A stretch of 64,000 nucleotides of DNA from M3007 sp964646615 (GCA_964646615.1 CAZYEV010000049.1:15018-79017), one strand, 5' to 3'; numbered from the stretch's first letter, positions 18,159-27,167 are shown. The notes: generated by a model not told the origin, from the sequence alone. Translations and numbers: made by a program.

Positions 18159-18320
18159 TCAGTTCTGCGTCTCCGTCGGCTCTAGGATGAGCGCCGGCGG
18201 CGGCGCCTCTTCTGCTTTCTTCAGCTGATAAAGCACATACAGCAGCATGAGCAGCACGACGACGGACAGCAACACGATGTTGCGTATCGGAAATGGCTCG
18301 CGAGTGTGGCGGCGAAACAT
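18159..18320 (-). CDS. 53-residue single-pass membrane protein
   Basis: A short reading frame from ATG (complement of 18318-18320) to TGA. The product has a basic N-terminus (MFRRHTREPFPIRN), one strong hydrophobic segment (IVLLSVVVLLMLLYVLYQL, residues 15-33) and a Pro/Glu-rich tail (EEAPPPALILEP). This layout of positive N-terminus, single helix and acidic tail is what a genuine small inner-membrane protein looks like. It is convergent with the TPR gene and divergent from the gene at 18517. The function is unknown. Short length means the call rests on composition only. Confidence 0.55.
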   Translation of the reverse strand: MFRRHTREPFPIRNIVLLSVVVLLMLLYVLYQLKKAEEAPPPALILEPTETQN

Positions 18321-18516
18321 GGCGACAGTTAGAAATTAGCCCTCTTAAACCGGCGCGCCTTCCTGTTTTTTTCAAGACTTTTGCCCTGAAATGCTTTCCT
18401 GGTTGGCTGCGCGCCGCGGCAATGGTGTTTTTTGAAAAAATGCTTTCCACAAAAGCCGCTCAAAGGTAAGCCAAACGCGGCGTCGAACAGACGGGAGGCT
18501 CCATCCATCGTGGGCC

Positions 18517-18858
18517 ATGACCGAAGAGAATTTGCAGAAAGTATTGGGCCAGGTAACCCAAACCCTGGCACTGGAGGCTGCCGAGACGCCACCCGACGAA
18601 GCAGCCTTGCTGGCCCTCATTGCGGGCCGTGTGGCCGAACTGCTCGAGCACCAGCCCGAGTACCTGATGAGTCTGCTCTATCGGCTCGATGTGCTGGAGG
18701 AAAAAATTGCGCCTGTAATGCGCGGCCACAGCGAGGAGCCGATACCATTGGCACTGGCCCGGCTCATTCTGGAGCGACAAAAGCAGCGCGTGGAGACCCG
18801 CCGTACCGTGAAGCCGCGCCCCATGGATGCCGCCGATGCTGACGACTGGGCGTGGTGA
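18517..18858 (+). CDS. Conserved-looking hypothetical protein, 113 residues
   Basis: Start MTEENLQKVLGQ, mostly alpha-helical. The central part LLALIAGRVAELLEHQPEYLMSLLYRLDVLEEKI resembles the short helical proteins of Bacteroidota that precede metabolic genes, but I do not recognise a named family. The acidic C-terminus DAADADDWAW is distinctive. There is no signal peptide or membrane segment, so it should be cytoplasmic. It is convergent with the RidA-like gene 19 bases away. Reading-frame quality and GC-rich third positions fit the neighbours, supporting a real gene. Confidence 0.7.
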   Translation: MTEENLQKVLGQVTQTLALEAAETPPDEAALLALIAGRVAELLEHQPEYLMSLLYRLDVLEEKIAPVMRGHSEEPIPLALARLILERQKQRVETRRTVKPRPMDAADADDWAW

Positions 18859-18877
18859 AGGGCTATGTGGGGCTTGT

Positions 18878-19309
18878 TCAGACCCCGTCGCGCACCACGG
18901 CGATGCACTTCAGCTCGATGGCGATAGGGGTGGGCAGGCGGTCAATGCCCACCGTGGTACGGCAGGGCTGGTTGTCCTGGAAGTATTCGGCGTAGATGCG
19001 GTTGAACGTGTGGAAGTCCCGTTCCATGTTCGTCAGGAAGACGGTAACGTCCACTAAGTCTTCCCAGCGGGCGCCGCTGGCCTCGAGCACGGCGCGCACG
19101 TTGCGGAAGACGGAGTGCACCTGTGCCTCGAAGTCAAACTCCACGTAGTTGCCACTGGGGCTGCGCTTCAGGCCTGGCACGCCGTCGGTTTGCGGGTCGC
19201 GCGGGCCGATGCCGGAGAGGAACAGCAGATTGCCCACGCGGCGGGCGTGCGGGTAAAGGCCAACGGGTTTGGGCGCATTCTGAGCGTCGAATTTTTCGGA
19301 TGTCGCCAT
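18878..19309 (-). CDS. RidA-family protein, possibly 2-aminomuconate deaminase
   Basis: A 143-residue YjgF/YER057c/UK114 fold. Family residues are visible: LFLSGIGPRDP, FRNVRAVLEASGA, VTVFLTN, and the substrate-binding Arg117 in QPCRTTVG plus Glu132 in IELKCIAV. The N-terminal part GLYPHARRVGNLLFLSG is closer, from memory, to the 2-aminomuconate deaminase branch than to RidA proper, which would make it the enzyme two steps after ACMSD in 2-aminomuconate catabolism. A general enamine/imine deaminase (RidA) is the alternative. It begins 36 bases after the E2 gene on the same strand, so the two are likely co-transcribed. Confidence 0.85.
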   Translation of the reverse strand: MATSEKFDAQNAPKPVGLYPHARRVGNLLFLSGIGPRDPQTDGVPGLKRSPSGNYVEFDFEAQVHSVFRNVRAVLEASGARWEDLVDVTVFLTNMERDFHTFNRIYAEYFQDNQPCRTTVGIDRLPTPIAIELKCIAVVRDGV

Positions 19310-19345
19310 GCTGCGATTGCGGGTAAGTAATGCGGAAGAGCCGCC

Positions 19346-20704
19346 TTAAATGGCGCGGTTGACATCGAACTGCTCCAGGTAATCCGCCACGCGGCGCAGG
19401 AAGGAGCCACCCAGCATACCGTCCACGATGCGGTGGTCGTAGGAAAGCGACAGGAACATCATGTGGCGGATGGCAATGACGTCGCCGTGTTCCGTTTCGA
19501 GCACAGCGGGCTTTTTCCGGATAGCGCCCGTAGCCATGATGGCCACCTGCGGCTGGTTGATGATGGGTGTGCCCATGACGTTTCCAAAGGTGCCGACGTT
19601 GGTCAGCGTGAAGGTACCGCCCTGGATCTCTTCGGGCTTCAGCTGGTTTTGCCGCGCGCGGTTGGCCAGGTCGTTGACGGCTTTCGTCAGGCCCACTAAG
19701 TTCAGGTAGTCGGCGTTGCGAATGACGGGCACGATGAGATTGCCGCTGGGCAGGGCTGCCGCCATACCGATATTGATCTCCTTCTTGACGATAATGCGCG
19801 TGCCGTCCACCGAGGAGTTGATGAGCGGGAAGTCGCGAATGGCGCGCACGATGGCCTCGATAAAGATAGGCGTGAAGGTGATGTTTTCACCGTATTTTTT
19901 GCGGAACTCATCCTTGATGCGGTTGCGCCAGAGCACTAAGTTAGTTACGTCGGCCTCGACGAAGGAGGTAACGTGGGCACTGGTGTGCTTGCTCATCACC
20001 ATGTGCTCGGCAATGAGCCGGCGCATGCGGTCCATTTCAATGATTTCCACGTTGCCCGAAACGGACGCAGCCGCAGGGGCAGCGGCAGGAGCAGCTGCTG
20101 GAGCAGCAGCAGGTGTCGTGGGCAGCGCAGGTGCTGCCGGGGCAGCCACAGGCGCAGCAGCAGGGGCTGCCTTGCGCTGTTGCACGTAAGCGAGGATGTC
20201 TTTTTTGGTAACGCGCCCTTCTAAGCCCGTGCCCTGTATGCGGTCGAGTTCGGCCTGAGAGATGCCCTCTTCGCGCGCAATGGTGCGCACCAGCGGCGAG
20301 TAGAAGCGCCCGCTGGCCGCCGTTGCAGCAGCAGGCGTTGGCTCAGCTGCCGGCACAAACGGTACCGCTGCGGCTGCGGGTTCTGCCGTCGAGGGCGATG
20401 ACTGGCCATTGCCCGAAGCCGGCGCGCTGACTGCCGGAGAAGCCGCCGGAGCAGCAGCAGAGGCTTCCGTTTCGATAATAGCAATGACGGTATTGATGGG
20501 TACAACGTCGTTTTCCTTGAAAAAGACTTCTACCACGGTGCCCTCGACGGGCGAAGGCACTTCGCTGTCCACCTTGTCGGTGGCAATGTCCAGCACGGGT
20601 TCGTCCAGTTCTACCCGGTCGCCGGGCTTTTTGCGCCACTTCAGGATGGTGGCCTCCATGATGCTTTCGCCCATTTTGGGCATGATGAGTTCTACGCGCG
20701 CCAT
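19346..20704 (-). CDS. 2-oxoacid dehydrogenase complex E2 (dihydrolipoamide acyltransferase)
   Basis: A 452-residue three-part E2. Residues 1-80 are a lipoyl domain with the lipoylation lysine K44 in DIATDKVDSEVPS. An Ala/Pro/Ser linker leads to the peripheral subunit-binding domain (about 133-175, SPLVRTIAREEGISQ, GRVTKKDIL). A second linker is Ala/Pro-rich. The catalytic domain ends with the active site DHRIVDG (His424, Asp428). It transfers the acyl group from E1 to CoA in the cytoplasm. Sequence alone does not tell pyruvate from branched-chain or 2-oxoglutarate complexes; no E1 or E3 gene is in the window. ATG 20704 is chosen since MARVELIMPKMGES is the canonical start; the upstream reading to 20851 crosses a -7 element. 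Confidence 0.95.
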   Translation of the reverse strand: MARVELIMPKMGESIMEATILKWRKKPGDRVELDEPVLDIATDKVDSEVPSPVEGTVVEVFFKENDVVPINTVIAIIETEASAAAPAASPAVSAPASGNGQSSPSTAEPAAAAVPFVPAAEPTPAAATAASGRFYSPLVRTIAREEGISQAELDRIQGTGLEGRVTKKDILAYVQQRKAAPAAAPVAAPAAPALPTTPAAAPAAAPAAAPAAASVSGNVEIIEMDRMRRLIAEHMVMSKHTSAHVTSFVEADVTNLVLWRNRIKDEFRKKYGENITFTPIFIEAIVRAIRDFPLINSSVDGTRIIVKKEINIGMAAALPSGNLIVPVIRNADYLNLVGLTKAVNDLANRARQNQLKPEEIQGGTFTLTNVGTFGNVMGTPIINQPQVAIMATGAIRKKPAVLETEHGDVIAIRHMMFLSLSYDHRIVDGMLGGSFLRRVADYLEQFDVNRAI

Positions 20705-20737
20705 GCTCGTGTGCGAATTGTTTGTGTTAAGGCGGCG

Positions 20738-20745
20738 CAAAGGTA
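20738..20745 (-). promoter_or_regulatory. Bacteroidota -7 element TACCTTTG for the E2-RidA operon
   Basis: Reads TACCTTTG on the minus strand, 33 bases upstream of the E2 ATG. Confidence 0.5.
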
Positions 20746-21163
20746 GCGCATCAAAACGGTGTATGCCTGTCTCGGATGCCTCGAAGGTGAGAAGTAACGG
20801 GTGAATATCGCCCCTGGCCCTCTGTAGGCCATTCCAGTTTTTTTTAGCCATTTCGAGTAGGATGACGGGCTAAATGTGGGTTTGCAAGAGGACATTTAGC
20901 CTGTCATCGCATTTTTGTAGCCTGGAATGTCTCTTTGAAGTCTGGAAGAAAGCCTACTGGCTTACCAAGTGGTTAGCACGCACTCATTTGAAGCCACTAC
21001 ATCTTCTACTGTGATAACAACGATGTACCCCCTTTCCTCGAAACGGACAAAAACAGCAACTTTTAGCCTTTTTTAACACATTCGCGAACTGCCGCCTTTA
21101 CCTTTCTGGCGTCTATGGCGTTGTTTGTCGAAACTTGCTTTTGAGACCTAACTTTTCCAATCT
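20746..21163. other. Intergenic spacer between divergent E2 and metallopeptidase genes
   Basis: About 420 bases without a credible coding frame. It contains a long stem-loop at 20861-20908 and a TACCTTTC sequence at 21099-21106 that may be the -7 element of the rightward gene (57 bases before ATG 21164). Nothing else is recognisable. Confidence 0.6.
20861..20908 (+). repeat. 17-bp-arm inverted repeat / stem-loop followed by T-run
   Basis: Left arm GATGACGGGCTAAATGT (20861-20877) and right arm ACATTTAGCCTGTCATC (20892-20908) pair at 17 of 17 positions with one G-T wobble; the loop is 14 bases. GCATTTTTG follows on the plus strand. No annotated gene ends here, because both flanking genes point away. 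Confidence 0.8.
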
Positions 21164-24100
21164 ATGCGTTACGCTTATTTGCTTTTGCTTGCCTGTGGGC
21201 TGCTGTGGAGCACGCCAGCCGAGGCCCAGTACTTCGGCCGCAACAAGCCGCGCTACCAACAGCACGACTTTCAGGTGCACGAAACGGAGCACTTCCGCAT
21301 TTACGACTACCTGAAAAATCCGGACAAACTGCGCGAGCTGGCGGCCTCTGCTGAGCTGTGGTACCGCATGCACCAGGCCGTTCTGCTGGACACCTTCACG
21401 GAGAAAAACCCGATCATCATCTACAACGACCACGCGGGCTTCCAGCAGACGAATACCATCATGGGCGACATTGGCGTGGGCACGGGCGGCGTAACGGAAG
21501 CGCTACGCAACCGTGTTGTCTTCCCGGTAGCGATGACCAACCAGCAAACGCATCACGTGCTGGGCCACGAACTGGTGCACGCTTTCCAGTACAAACTCAT
21601 TCTGGAAGGCGATTCTACCACGATGCGCAATCTGGGCAATCTGCCGCTGTGGATGGTGGAAGGTCTGGCCGAATACCTGTCTATCGGGCGCATTGACCCA
21701 CACACGGCTATGTGGATGCGCGACGCCGTTAAGCACGATGCGCTGCCCAAAAACTTCCGCGACTTAGACAGCGGCAAGTTCTTCCCCTACCGCTGGGGGC
21801 AAGCCTTTTGGGCCTTCGTTACGGGCGTCTATGGCGACGGGGTCATCAACCCGCTGTTTGTCAACACGGCCCGCTTCGGCCTGGAAGGTGCCGTGCAGCT
21901 GGTGCTGAACACCACAGCAGACTCGCTCTCGGCGGCCTGGACGCGCACGCTGCGCAACCACTACGGCCAGTGGGTAACCAAAGGCAAAAAAGACCGTTTT
22001 CCGGGCAAACGCCTGCTGTCGGACGACAACTTCGGCTCGATGAACATCTCGCCGTCTATCAGCCCCAACGGCAAGTACTTCACCTTCCTGTCGGAGCGCA
22101 ACCTGTTTTCTATTGACCTGTACCTGGCCGATGCGCGCACGGGCAAGGTGATACGCAAGGTGGCCAGCAGCACTCAGGACGGACACATTGACCACTTCGA
22201 CTTCATCGAAAGCGCCGGCACATGGGCGCCCGATAGCGAGCGCTTCGCCTTTGATGTCTATGAGCAGGGGCGCAGCGTGCTCATCGTCAAAGACGTCTTC
22301 TCCGGAAAAACGCTGGAGCGCATCGCCATACCGGGCGTGCCGGAATTTAGCCACCCGGCCTGGAGCCCCGATGGGCGCACCATCGTTGTCAGCGGCTTAG
22401 TGAATGGCCAGACCGACCTGTACACCTATGATTTAAGAACCCAAAAGGTGCGCCGTCTGACCAACGACCGCTATGCTGAAATACACCCCTCCTGGAACCG
22501 CGACGGCTCCGTGCTGGCCTTCGTTACCGACCAGCTGAGCATGGAGCGCGGCCGCACCGACGGTGCCTGGCGCATGAACATTGGCATCATGGATATGGCC
22601 AACGGCTATACGGAAATGCTCGACATCTTCCCGGGCGCCGACAACGTTAACCCGCAATTCGACGGGCAGGGCAACCTGTACTTCCTGAGCAACCGCGACG
22701 GCATGCGCAACCTGTACTACTACGACCGCGTCACCAAACAGGTCTTTCAGGCCACGCAGCTGGAAACCGGCATCAGCGGCATCACGCATTACGCCCCGGC
22801 CATCGCCGTAGCCGGCGACCGCGTGCTCTACACCCTGTACAACGAGGGCAGCTACGAAATACACCAGGCACGCGCCGAAAACTTCGAGAAAAAGGAGGTG
22901 AAAGCCAACGCGGTGGATATGGCCCCCGCCGCCCTGCCGCCCTTCTCGCCCGGCAAGCGCGATGTGGTGAACACAAACCTGCGCCTCATAGACACGAACT
23001 TCAAAGAAGTGCTCGATACCGTTACGCTGCGCAAGGTCCCGTACAAGGCCAATTTCTCCCTCTCCTACATCGGCGGCGGGGGCGGCATCGGCGTAACGAC
23101 CGGGAACACCTCCTTTGGCGCGGCTACTGGCCTGGCCGGAGGCGTGGACATGCTTTTTGACGATATCCTGGGCAACAACCAGATGTATGTCGGTCTGGCC
23201 GTCAATGGCGAAATTCAGGACGCCGCCGGCATTTTCTCATACATTAACAACAAGCGGCGCCTGGCTTGGGGCGGCTCTTTCTCCCATATACCCTTCCGTT
23301 CGGTAGCCTATTACGGCTTGCGAAACACTCAAATCGAGATACGCCCGGGAGTGCAAATTGACGTCATAGAAGAAGTGTTGGGTATCCAGCGTCTCTTCCA
23401 GGAGCGCCTGAGCGCCTTTGTGATGTATCCTTTCTCCACAACGAGACGCATCGAGTTTGGGGGCGCCTTCGAGTATTACAGTACCCGCACCACGGAGTAT
23501 TCCACTTTTTACGACCCAGCAACGCTCCTCGCTATCGGCACGCGACGCCAGCGCGTACCCGGTTCGGCTCAACTATCGCTGTTCAATGCGAATACGGCTT
23601 TGGTGGGCGACAACTCGTTTTTCGGCTTCACGGCTCCACTACAGGGCTGGCGCTATCGCATTGGGTTGGAGAAGTTTTTTGGCGACTTCAATTTCTATAC
23701 TGTCTTACTGGACGGGCGGCGTTACTTCCGCTTTCGACCGTTCACACTGGCCATGCGGAGCATGTCGTATGGGCGCTTTGGCGGCAATTCCGACCAGGTA
23801 TTTCCATTCTTTCTGGGCAACCCGTGGTTTGTGCGCGGCTATGGCTCCAGTGCTCTTTACACCGCCGACCCGCAGCTGGCCGAGCGCATGATCGGCAGCA
23901 AAATGTCGGTAGCCAACGTGGAGCTACGCTTGCCGTTCCTGGGCCGCAAACCGCTGAGCCTGGTCAACTTTTTCCTGCCGGTGGATTTAGGCTTTTTCGC
24001 CGACGGCGGCATAGCCATGTTCAACTTCAGCGATTTGGAGGAGCCTTCTGAACAGACCGGGCAGATACACGAGCCGATCTTCAGCGTGGGCGCATCCATT

Positions 24101-24214
24101 CGCATCAACCTCTTTGGCGCCCTGGTGCTGGAGCCGTACTACGCGCTGCCGCTGTCGGTCAAGCCCGAAGTGCGCGAGTGGCGTTGGGGGTTCAACATCC
24201 TGCCCGGCTGGTAA
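21164..24214 (+). CDS. Exported metallopeptidase (MA clan) with beta-propeller and C-terminal beta-barrel
   Basis: A 1016-residue protein with a signal peptide (LLLLACGLLWSTPAEA). Residues about 25-270 form a gluzincin-type peptidase domain with HELVH (135-139) and a downstream acidic ligand in LWMVEGLAEYLS (E165 or E170). Residues about 285-600 carry PD40/TolB-like propeller blades: ISPNGKYFTFLSERN, WSPDGRTIVVSG, WNRDGSVLAFVTDQ. The last about 380 residues alternate polar and hydrophobic strands and end in aromatic WRWGFNILPGW, resembling an outer-membrane barrel of the BamA/surface-antigen type. It would sit in the outer membrane with the peptidase in the periplasm or outside. The substrate is unknown. 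Confidence 0.88.
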   Translation: MRYAYLLLLACGLLWSTPAEAQYFGRNKPRYQQHDFQVHETEHFRIYDYLKNPDKLRELAASAELWYRMHQAVLLDTFTEKNPIIIYNDHAGFQQTNTIMGDIGVGTGGVTEALRNRVVFPVAMTNQQTHHVLGHELVHAFQYKLILEGDSTTMRNLGNLPLWMVEGLAEYLSIGRIDPHTAMWMRDAVKHDALPKNFRDLDSGKFFPYRWGQAFWAFVTGVYGDGVINPLFVNTARFGLEGAVQLVLNTTADSLSAAWTRTLRNHYGQWVTKGKKDRFPGKRLLSDDNFGSMNISPSISPNGKYFTFLSERNLFSIDLYLADARTGKVIRKVASSTQDGHIDHFDFIESAGTWAPDSERFAFDVYEQGRSVLIVKDVFSGKTLERIAIPGVPEFSHPAWSPDGRTIVVSGLVNGQTDLYTYDLRTQKVRRLTNDRYAEIHPSWNRDGSVLAFVTDQLSMERGRTDGAWRMNIGIMDMANGYTEMLDIFPGADNVNPQFDGQGNLYFLSNRDGMRNLYYYDRVTKQVFQATQLETGISGITHYAPAIAVAGDRVLYTLYNEGSYEIHQARAENFEKKEVKANAVDMAPAALPPFSPGKRDVVNTNLRLIDTNFKEVLDTVTLRKVPYKANFSLSYIGGGGGIGVTTGNTSFGAATGLAGGVDMLFDDILGNNQMYVGLAVNGEIQDAAGIFSYINNKRRLAWGGSFSHIPFRSVAYYGLRNTQIEIRPGVQIDVIEEVLGIQRLFQERLSAFVMYPFSTTRRIEFGGAFEYYSTRTTEYSTFYDPATLLAIGTRRQRVPGSAQLSLFNANTALVGDNSFFGFTAPLQGWRYRIGLEKFFGDFNFYTVLLDGRRYFRFRPFTLAMRSMSYGRFGGNSDQVFPFFLGNPWFVRGYGSSALYTADPQLAERMIGSKMSVANVELRLPFLGRKPLSLVNFFLPVDLGFFADGGIAMFNFSDLEEPSEQTGQIHEPIFSVGASIRINLFGALVLEPYYALPLSVKPEVREWRWGFNILPGW

Positions 24215-24224
24215 GGCGGTTGCC

Positions 24225-24232
24225 TACTTTTG
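24225..24232 (+). promoter_or_regulatory. Bacteroidota -7 element TACTTTTG
   Basis: Lies in the 30-base gap after the metallopeptidase gene, 12 bases before ATG 24245. If used, the mRNA leader would be only a few bases. Confidence 0.45.
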
Positions 24233-24244
24233 CGGCGGTTTGGC

Positions 24245-25927
24245 ATGAAGAATTTTCTCATAGCGCTTGCAGGAGCGACTCTGCTGGGAGCATGCGCACG
24301 GATAGGATCGCCAGAAGGCGGCCCAAAGGACACGACGCCCCCCCGAGTGGTGGAGGCGAAAAGCACGCCCAACGGCGCCCTGAACTTTCGGGAGCGCGCC
24401 ATCTACCTGACTTTCGACGAATGGGTAACTCTGCAGGAGGTCAATACGCAAGTCTTCGTTTCACCGCCTTTAGCCAAACGGCCCGAGGTTACCCTCAAGG
24501 GCCGCACGGTCATCTTCCGCTTCGACGAGGATGAGCGACTAAGGCCCAACACGACCTATACCATCTTCTTTGGCACGGCAGTGCGCGACCTGCACGAGGG
24601 CAATGTGGCGCAAGACCTGCGCTTTGTGTTCTCCACCGGCGACCACATAGACAGCACAACACTCGTAGGCGTGGTGGTGGATGCGTTCAGCAACGAACCC
24701 GTAGAAAATGCCTCCGTCATGCTGTACGACAACCTGGCCGACAGCGCCATCGTAACGGAGAGGCCGTATTATCTGGCACGTACTGACAAAGGCGGGCAGC
24801 TGCGCCTGCCCAACGTGCGCCCGGGCACGTACCGCTGCATCGCCATCGAGGATGCCGACCAGAACCTGCGCTGGCGACCGGAGAGCGAACGCATGGCTTT
24901 TCTGGACTCCTTCGTCGTTGTGCGGCCCACCGATACGCTGGTGTCCGTACCCGTGCTGCGCATGAGCGCTCCCGCACCGGCGGGGCGTTTGTTGGCGCGC
25001 CGCGTCAACCAGTATGGCGTGGTGCGTTTAGGCTACGGCCGCCTGCTGGCGCTGCCCGAGCTGCGCGTCGAGCCGCCGCAGGTGCGCTGGTTGCCCACGC
25101 GCGAGCAGGACACCCTCGTCGTCTGGTACGACAATCCCGATTCCGTAGCCTGGACGCTCTACGCTGGCGCCGATACCATACCTGTGCGGGCCTTGCCGAG
25201 GGCCACCTTCCTCAAACAGCATCGCCTCTTTTTCGGCGACGACCGCCTGACGCCTCCCGCCGCTGGCCGGCGGCCCACCCAACCCGCTACGCCTGCGACC
25301 TTGCCACCACCGCGTACGGTGAACGTGCGCTCTGGACGGTCCTTGCTCGTGCCCTTCAGTGCACCGCTTACCCACATAGATACCAGCCGCGTCGTCTGGC
25401 TGGCCGACAGCACCGAAACACGCGACTTCACCCTGGCCACCGACTCGACCGACCCACTTTCGCTGCGCCTTTTGTTCAACCGCGAACGCGGACGCCGCTA
25501 CACGCTAACCCTGCTGCCCGGAGCACTTACCGACTTCTGGGGCGCCACCAACGCCGACACGCTGACGCGCTTCTTCACCGTGCCCACCGACAAACAGGTC
25601 GGCAACATGATTTTGGTGTTAGAAAACCTCACCCCCGGAACGGCCTATATCCTGCGCCTGCTCAACGGCAATGTGCTGGAAGAGGAGCGGCCCTTCGTGG
25701 CCGAACGCTCGGAGCAACGCGAGGTATTTGCCGACCTCACTCCGGTAGCGTACACCGCGCAGCTCATCGAAGACACCAATCGCAACGGTCGCTGGGACGG
25801 CGGAGACTACTTCGCACACCGACAACCCGAGCGCGTTTTTTCTAAAAAAATGGACGCCCTCCGCCCGGGGTGGGACTCCGAGTTCACCCTTGCCGTGCCC
25901 TCCGATACGCCGCGCCGCCGCGAATAG
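24245..25927 (+). CDS. Ig-like (Big_5) domain lipoprotein
   Basis: A 560-residue lipoprotein: signal peptide IALAGATLLGAC with Cys17 as lipidation site, followed by the typical IGSPEGGPKDTTPPRVV. Residues about 30-135 form a bacterial Ig-like (SbsA/Big_5) domain (LTFDEWVTLQEVN ... LRPNTTYTIFFGTAVRDLHEGN). A carboxypeptidase-regulatory-like fold may follow at about 140-230 (VDAFSNEPVENASVMLYD, RLPNVRPGTYRCIAIED). This architecture is common in Bacteroidota outer-membrane lipoproteins of unknown role. It could be co-transcribed with the metallopeptidase gene or use its own promoter at 24225. It is convergent with the next gene (10-base gap). Confidence 0.85.
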   Translation: MKNFLIALAGATLLGACARIGSPEGGPKDTTPPRVVEAKSTPNGALNFRERAIYLTFDEWVTLQEVNTQVFVSPPLAKRPEVTLKGRTVIFRFDEDERLRPNTTYTIFFGTAVRDLHEGNVAQDLRFVFSTGDHIDSTTLVGVVVDAFSNEPVENASVMLYDNLADSAIVTERPYYLARTDKGGQLRLPNVRPGTYRCIAIEDADQNLRWRPESERMAFLDSFVVVRPTDTLVSVPVLRMSAPAPAGRLLARRVNQYGVVRLGYGRLLALPELRVEPPQVRWLPTREQDTLVVWYDNPDSVAWTLYAGADTIPVRALPRATFLKQHRLFFGDDRLTPPAAGRRPTQPATPATLPPPRTVNVRSGRSLLVPFSAPLTHIDTSRVVWLADSTETRDFTLATDSTDPLSLRLLFNRERGRRYTLTLLPGALTDFWGATNADTLTRFFTVPTDKQVGNMILVLENLTPGTAYILRLLNGNVLEEERPFVAERSEQREVFADLTPVAYTAQLIEDTNRNGRWDGGDYFAHRQPERVFSKKMDALRPGWDSEFTLAVPSDTPRRRE

Positions 25928-25937
25928 CGCCTCCGCC

Positions 25938-26936
25938 TCAACGGCGCTGCCCTTTCGTCTTGGGCGGGCGGCCCAGCAGGTCGCGCCGGTTTTTATCGTC
26001 CAAAACCGGGTAGGGCCGAGGGGCCTCTTCCTGGCTGTCGCGGAATACTTTTTCCACAAACACCCATCGGCCTTTTTCGTATTTGAAGCCATCGTAGCTG
26101 CCGTCGGGCACGTGCGTAATGCCGCCCGTGTGCGGCGAAGGCCAGGGGATGAGGTGGTCGAAGAGCACCATTTTATAGTAGTCGTCCCAGTTGAGCTTCA
26201 CTTTGGCATCGGCGGAGTACTCCAGGATGAGGCGGTGTTCGCCCAGCTGGCCGTTGCGCTCGAATACGGGCGCCCCCAGCACCGGCTCGCCTTTGGCATC
26301 GAAGGAGAGCACATCCATGACTTTTCGCTTTTCAAAAAAACTGTGTCCGTCGAGGCCAAACAGCAGGTACATGCGGCCCCGCCGGGTGTCGAACGGCCGC
26401 AGGTTGTAGTAAACGGCGCCGTACCAGCGGTTGGGCGGCAGCGCTTCGCGAGTGGGCATAGGCCCCAGCTCGAAGCGGCGGTCAATGAGTGGGAAAAGCT
26501 TGAGCTCCCGCTGGTTCATCTGAATGGCCCCATAGTGCCGGTAGGTGGAGTCGTCCACAAACAGCTGCCAGGTAAAAATGCGAAACGAGCTGTCAGGCGG
26601 CGTCAGGATGGAGACGCTACCGAGCCGCTCGAAGGGATAGCGGAACGAGTTCTCTGTCTTCAGCGCGCGCACCAAACCCGTGATGAGGCTTTTGCAGGCC
26701 AGAAAGCGCATCTCCGACGACGTATCGTTCGTAATCGCAAAGGCAAATACGGCCAGCGTATCCTCGGCCCGGCGCAGTTGCTCGCATGCTTCGGGTGTCA
26801 GCTCGCCAGCACGCCCAATTTTTTGGGAAAAAACAGCAGTGATTACCGTAAAAAACAGCGCCAACAGCGCCCAAAGGCGCCCATAACGGCCAGACCTGGC
26901 TGACCTGAAAATCACCCAAAGCGAAACGTCATACAT
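25938..26936 (-). CDS. Exported hypothetical protein, 332 residues
   Basis: The N-terminus RLWALLALFFTVITAVFSQ is a hydrophobic export or anchor segment, preceded by about 22 residues; internal starts downstream would lose it. The mature region has many conserved-looking aromatic stretches (FRYPFERLGSV, RWYGAVYYNLRPFDTR, YLLFGLDGHSFFEKRKV, DHLIPWPS), suggesting a folded globular domain. It resembles uncharacterised exported proteins found across Saprospiria-like genomes, but I cannot name the family. No catalytic motif is visible. It is convergent with the Ig-like lipoprotein gene. Confidence 0.7.
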   Translation of the reverse strand: MYDVSLWVIFRSARSGRYGRLWALLALFFTVITAVFSQKIGRAGELTPEACEQLRRAEDTLAVFAFAITNDTSSEMRFLACKSLITGLVRALKTENSFRYPFERLGSVSILTPPDSSFRIFTWQLFVDDSTYRHYGAIQMNQRELKLFPLIDRRFELGPMPTREALPPNRWYGAVYYNLRPFDTRRGRMYLLFGLDGHSFFEKRKVMDVLSFDAKGEPVLGAPVFERNGQLGEHRLILEYSADAKVKLNWDDYYKMVLFDHLIPWPSPHTGGITHVPDGSYDGFKYEKGRWVFVEKVFRDSQEEAPRPYPVLDDKNRRDLLGRPPKTKGQRR

Positions 26937-27159
26937 GTGCGTCTTGCCCCTGTTTCAAAAAAGCGCTCCCTAAACGCCCAGCCGATTGGGCAAATTGCAC
27001 ATGCAAGCGCTCCAGCGGAGCCAAACCACCCGAGCCTGAAGTACTCGTGCCTTCGCAGCAGCCAAAACCTTCTTTCCCGCCACAAAAAGGGCTGGATTTC
27101 ATCGAAGTAGCTGGGTAAATTTTACTCAGAATACCAGCCAGCGCTCCGTCCGGACATCG

Positions 27160-27167
27160 TAGATTTG
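27160..27167 (+). promoter_or_regulatory. Bacteroidota -7 element TAGATTTG
   Basis: Matches TAnnTTTG, 35 bases upstream of ATG 27203. Confidence 0.45.

Noticed and set aside
25890..26903. 337-residue plus-strand frame opposite the exported hypothetical protein
   Set aside because: The minus-strand frame has an export signal and aromatic conserved-looking blocks; the plus frame has neither and overlaps the end of the Ig-like gene.
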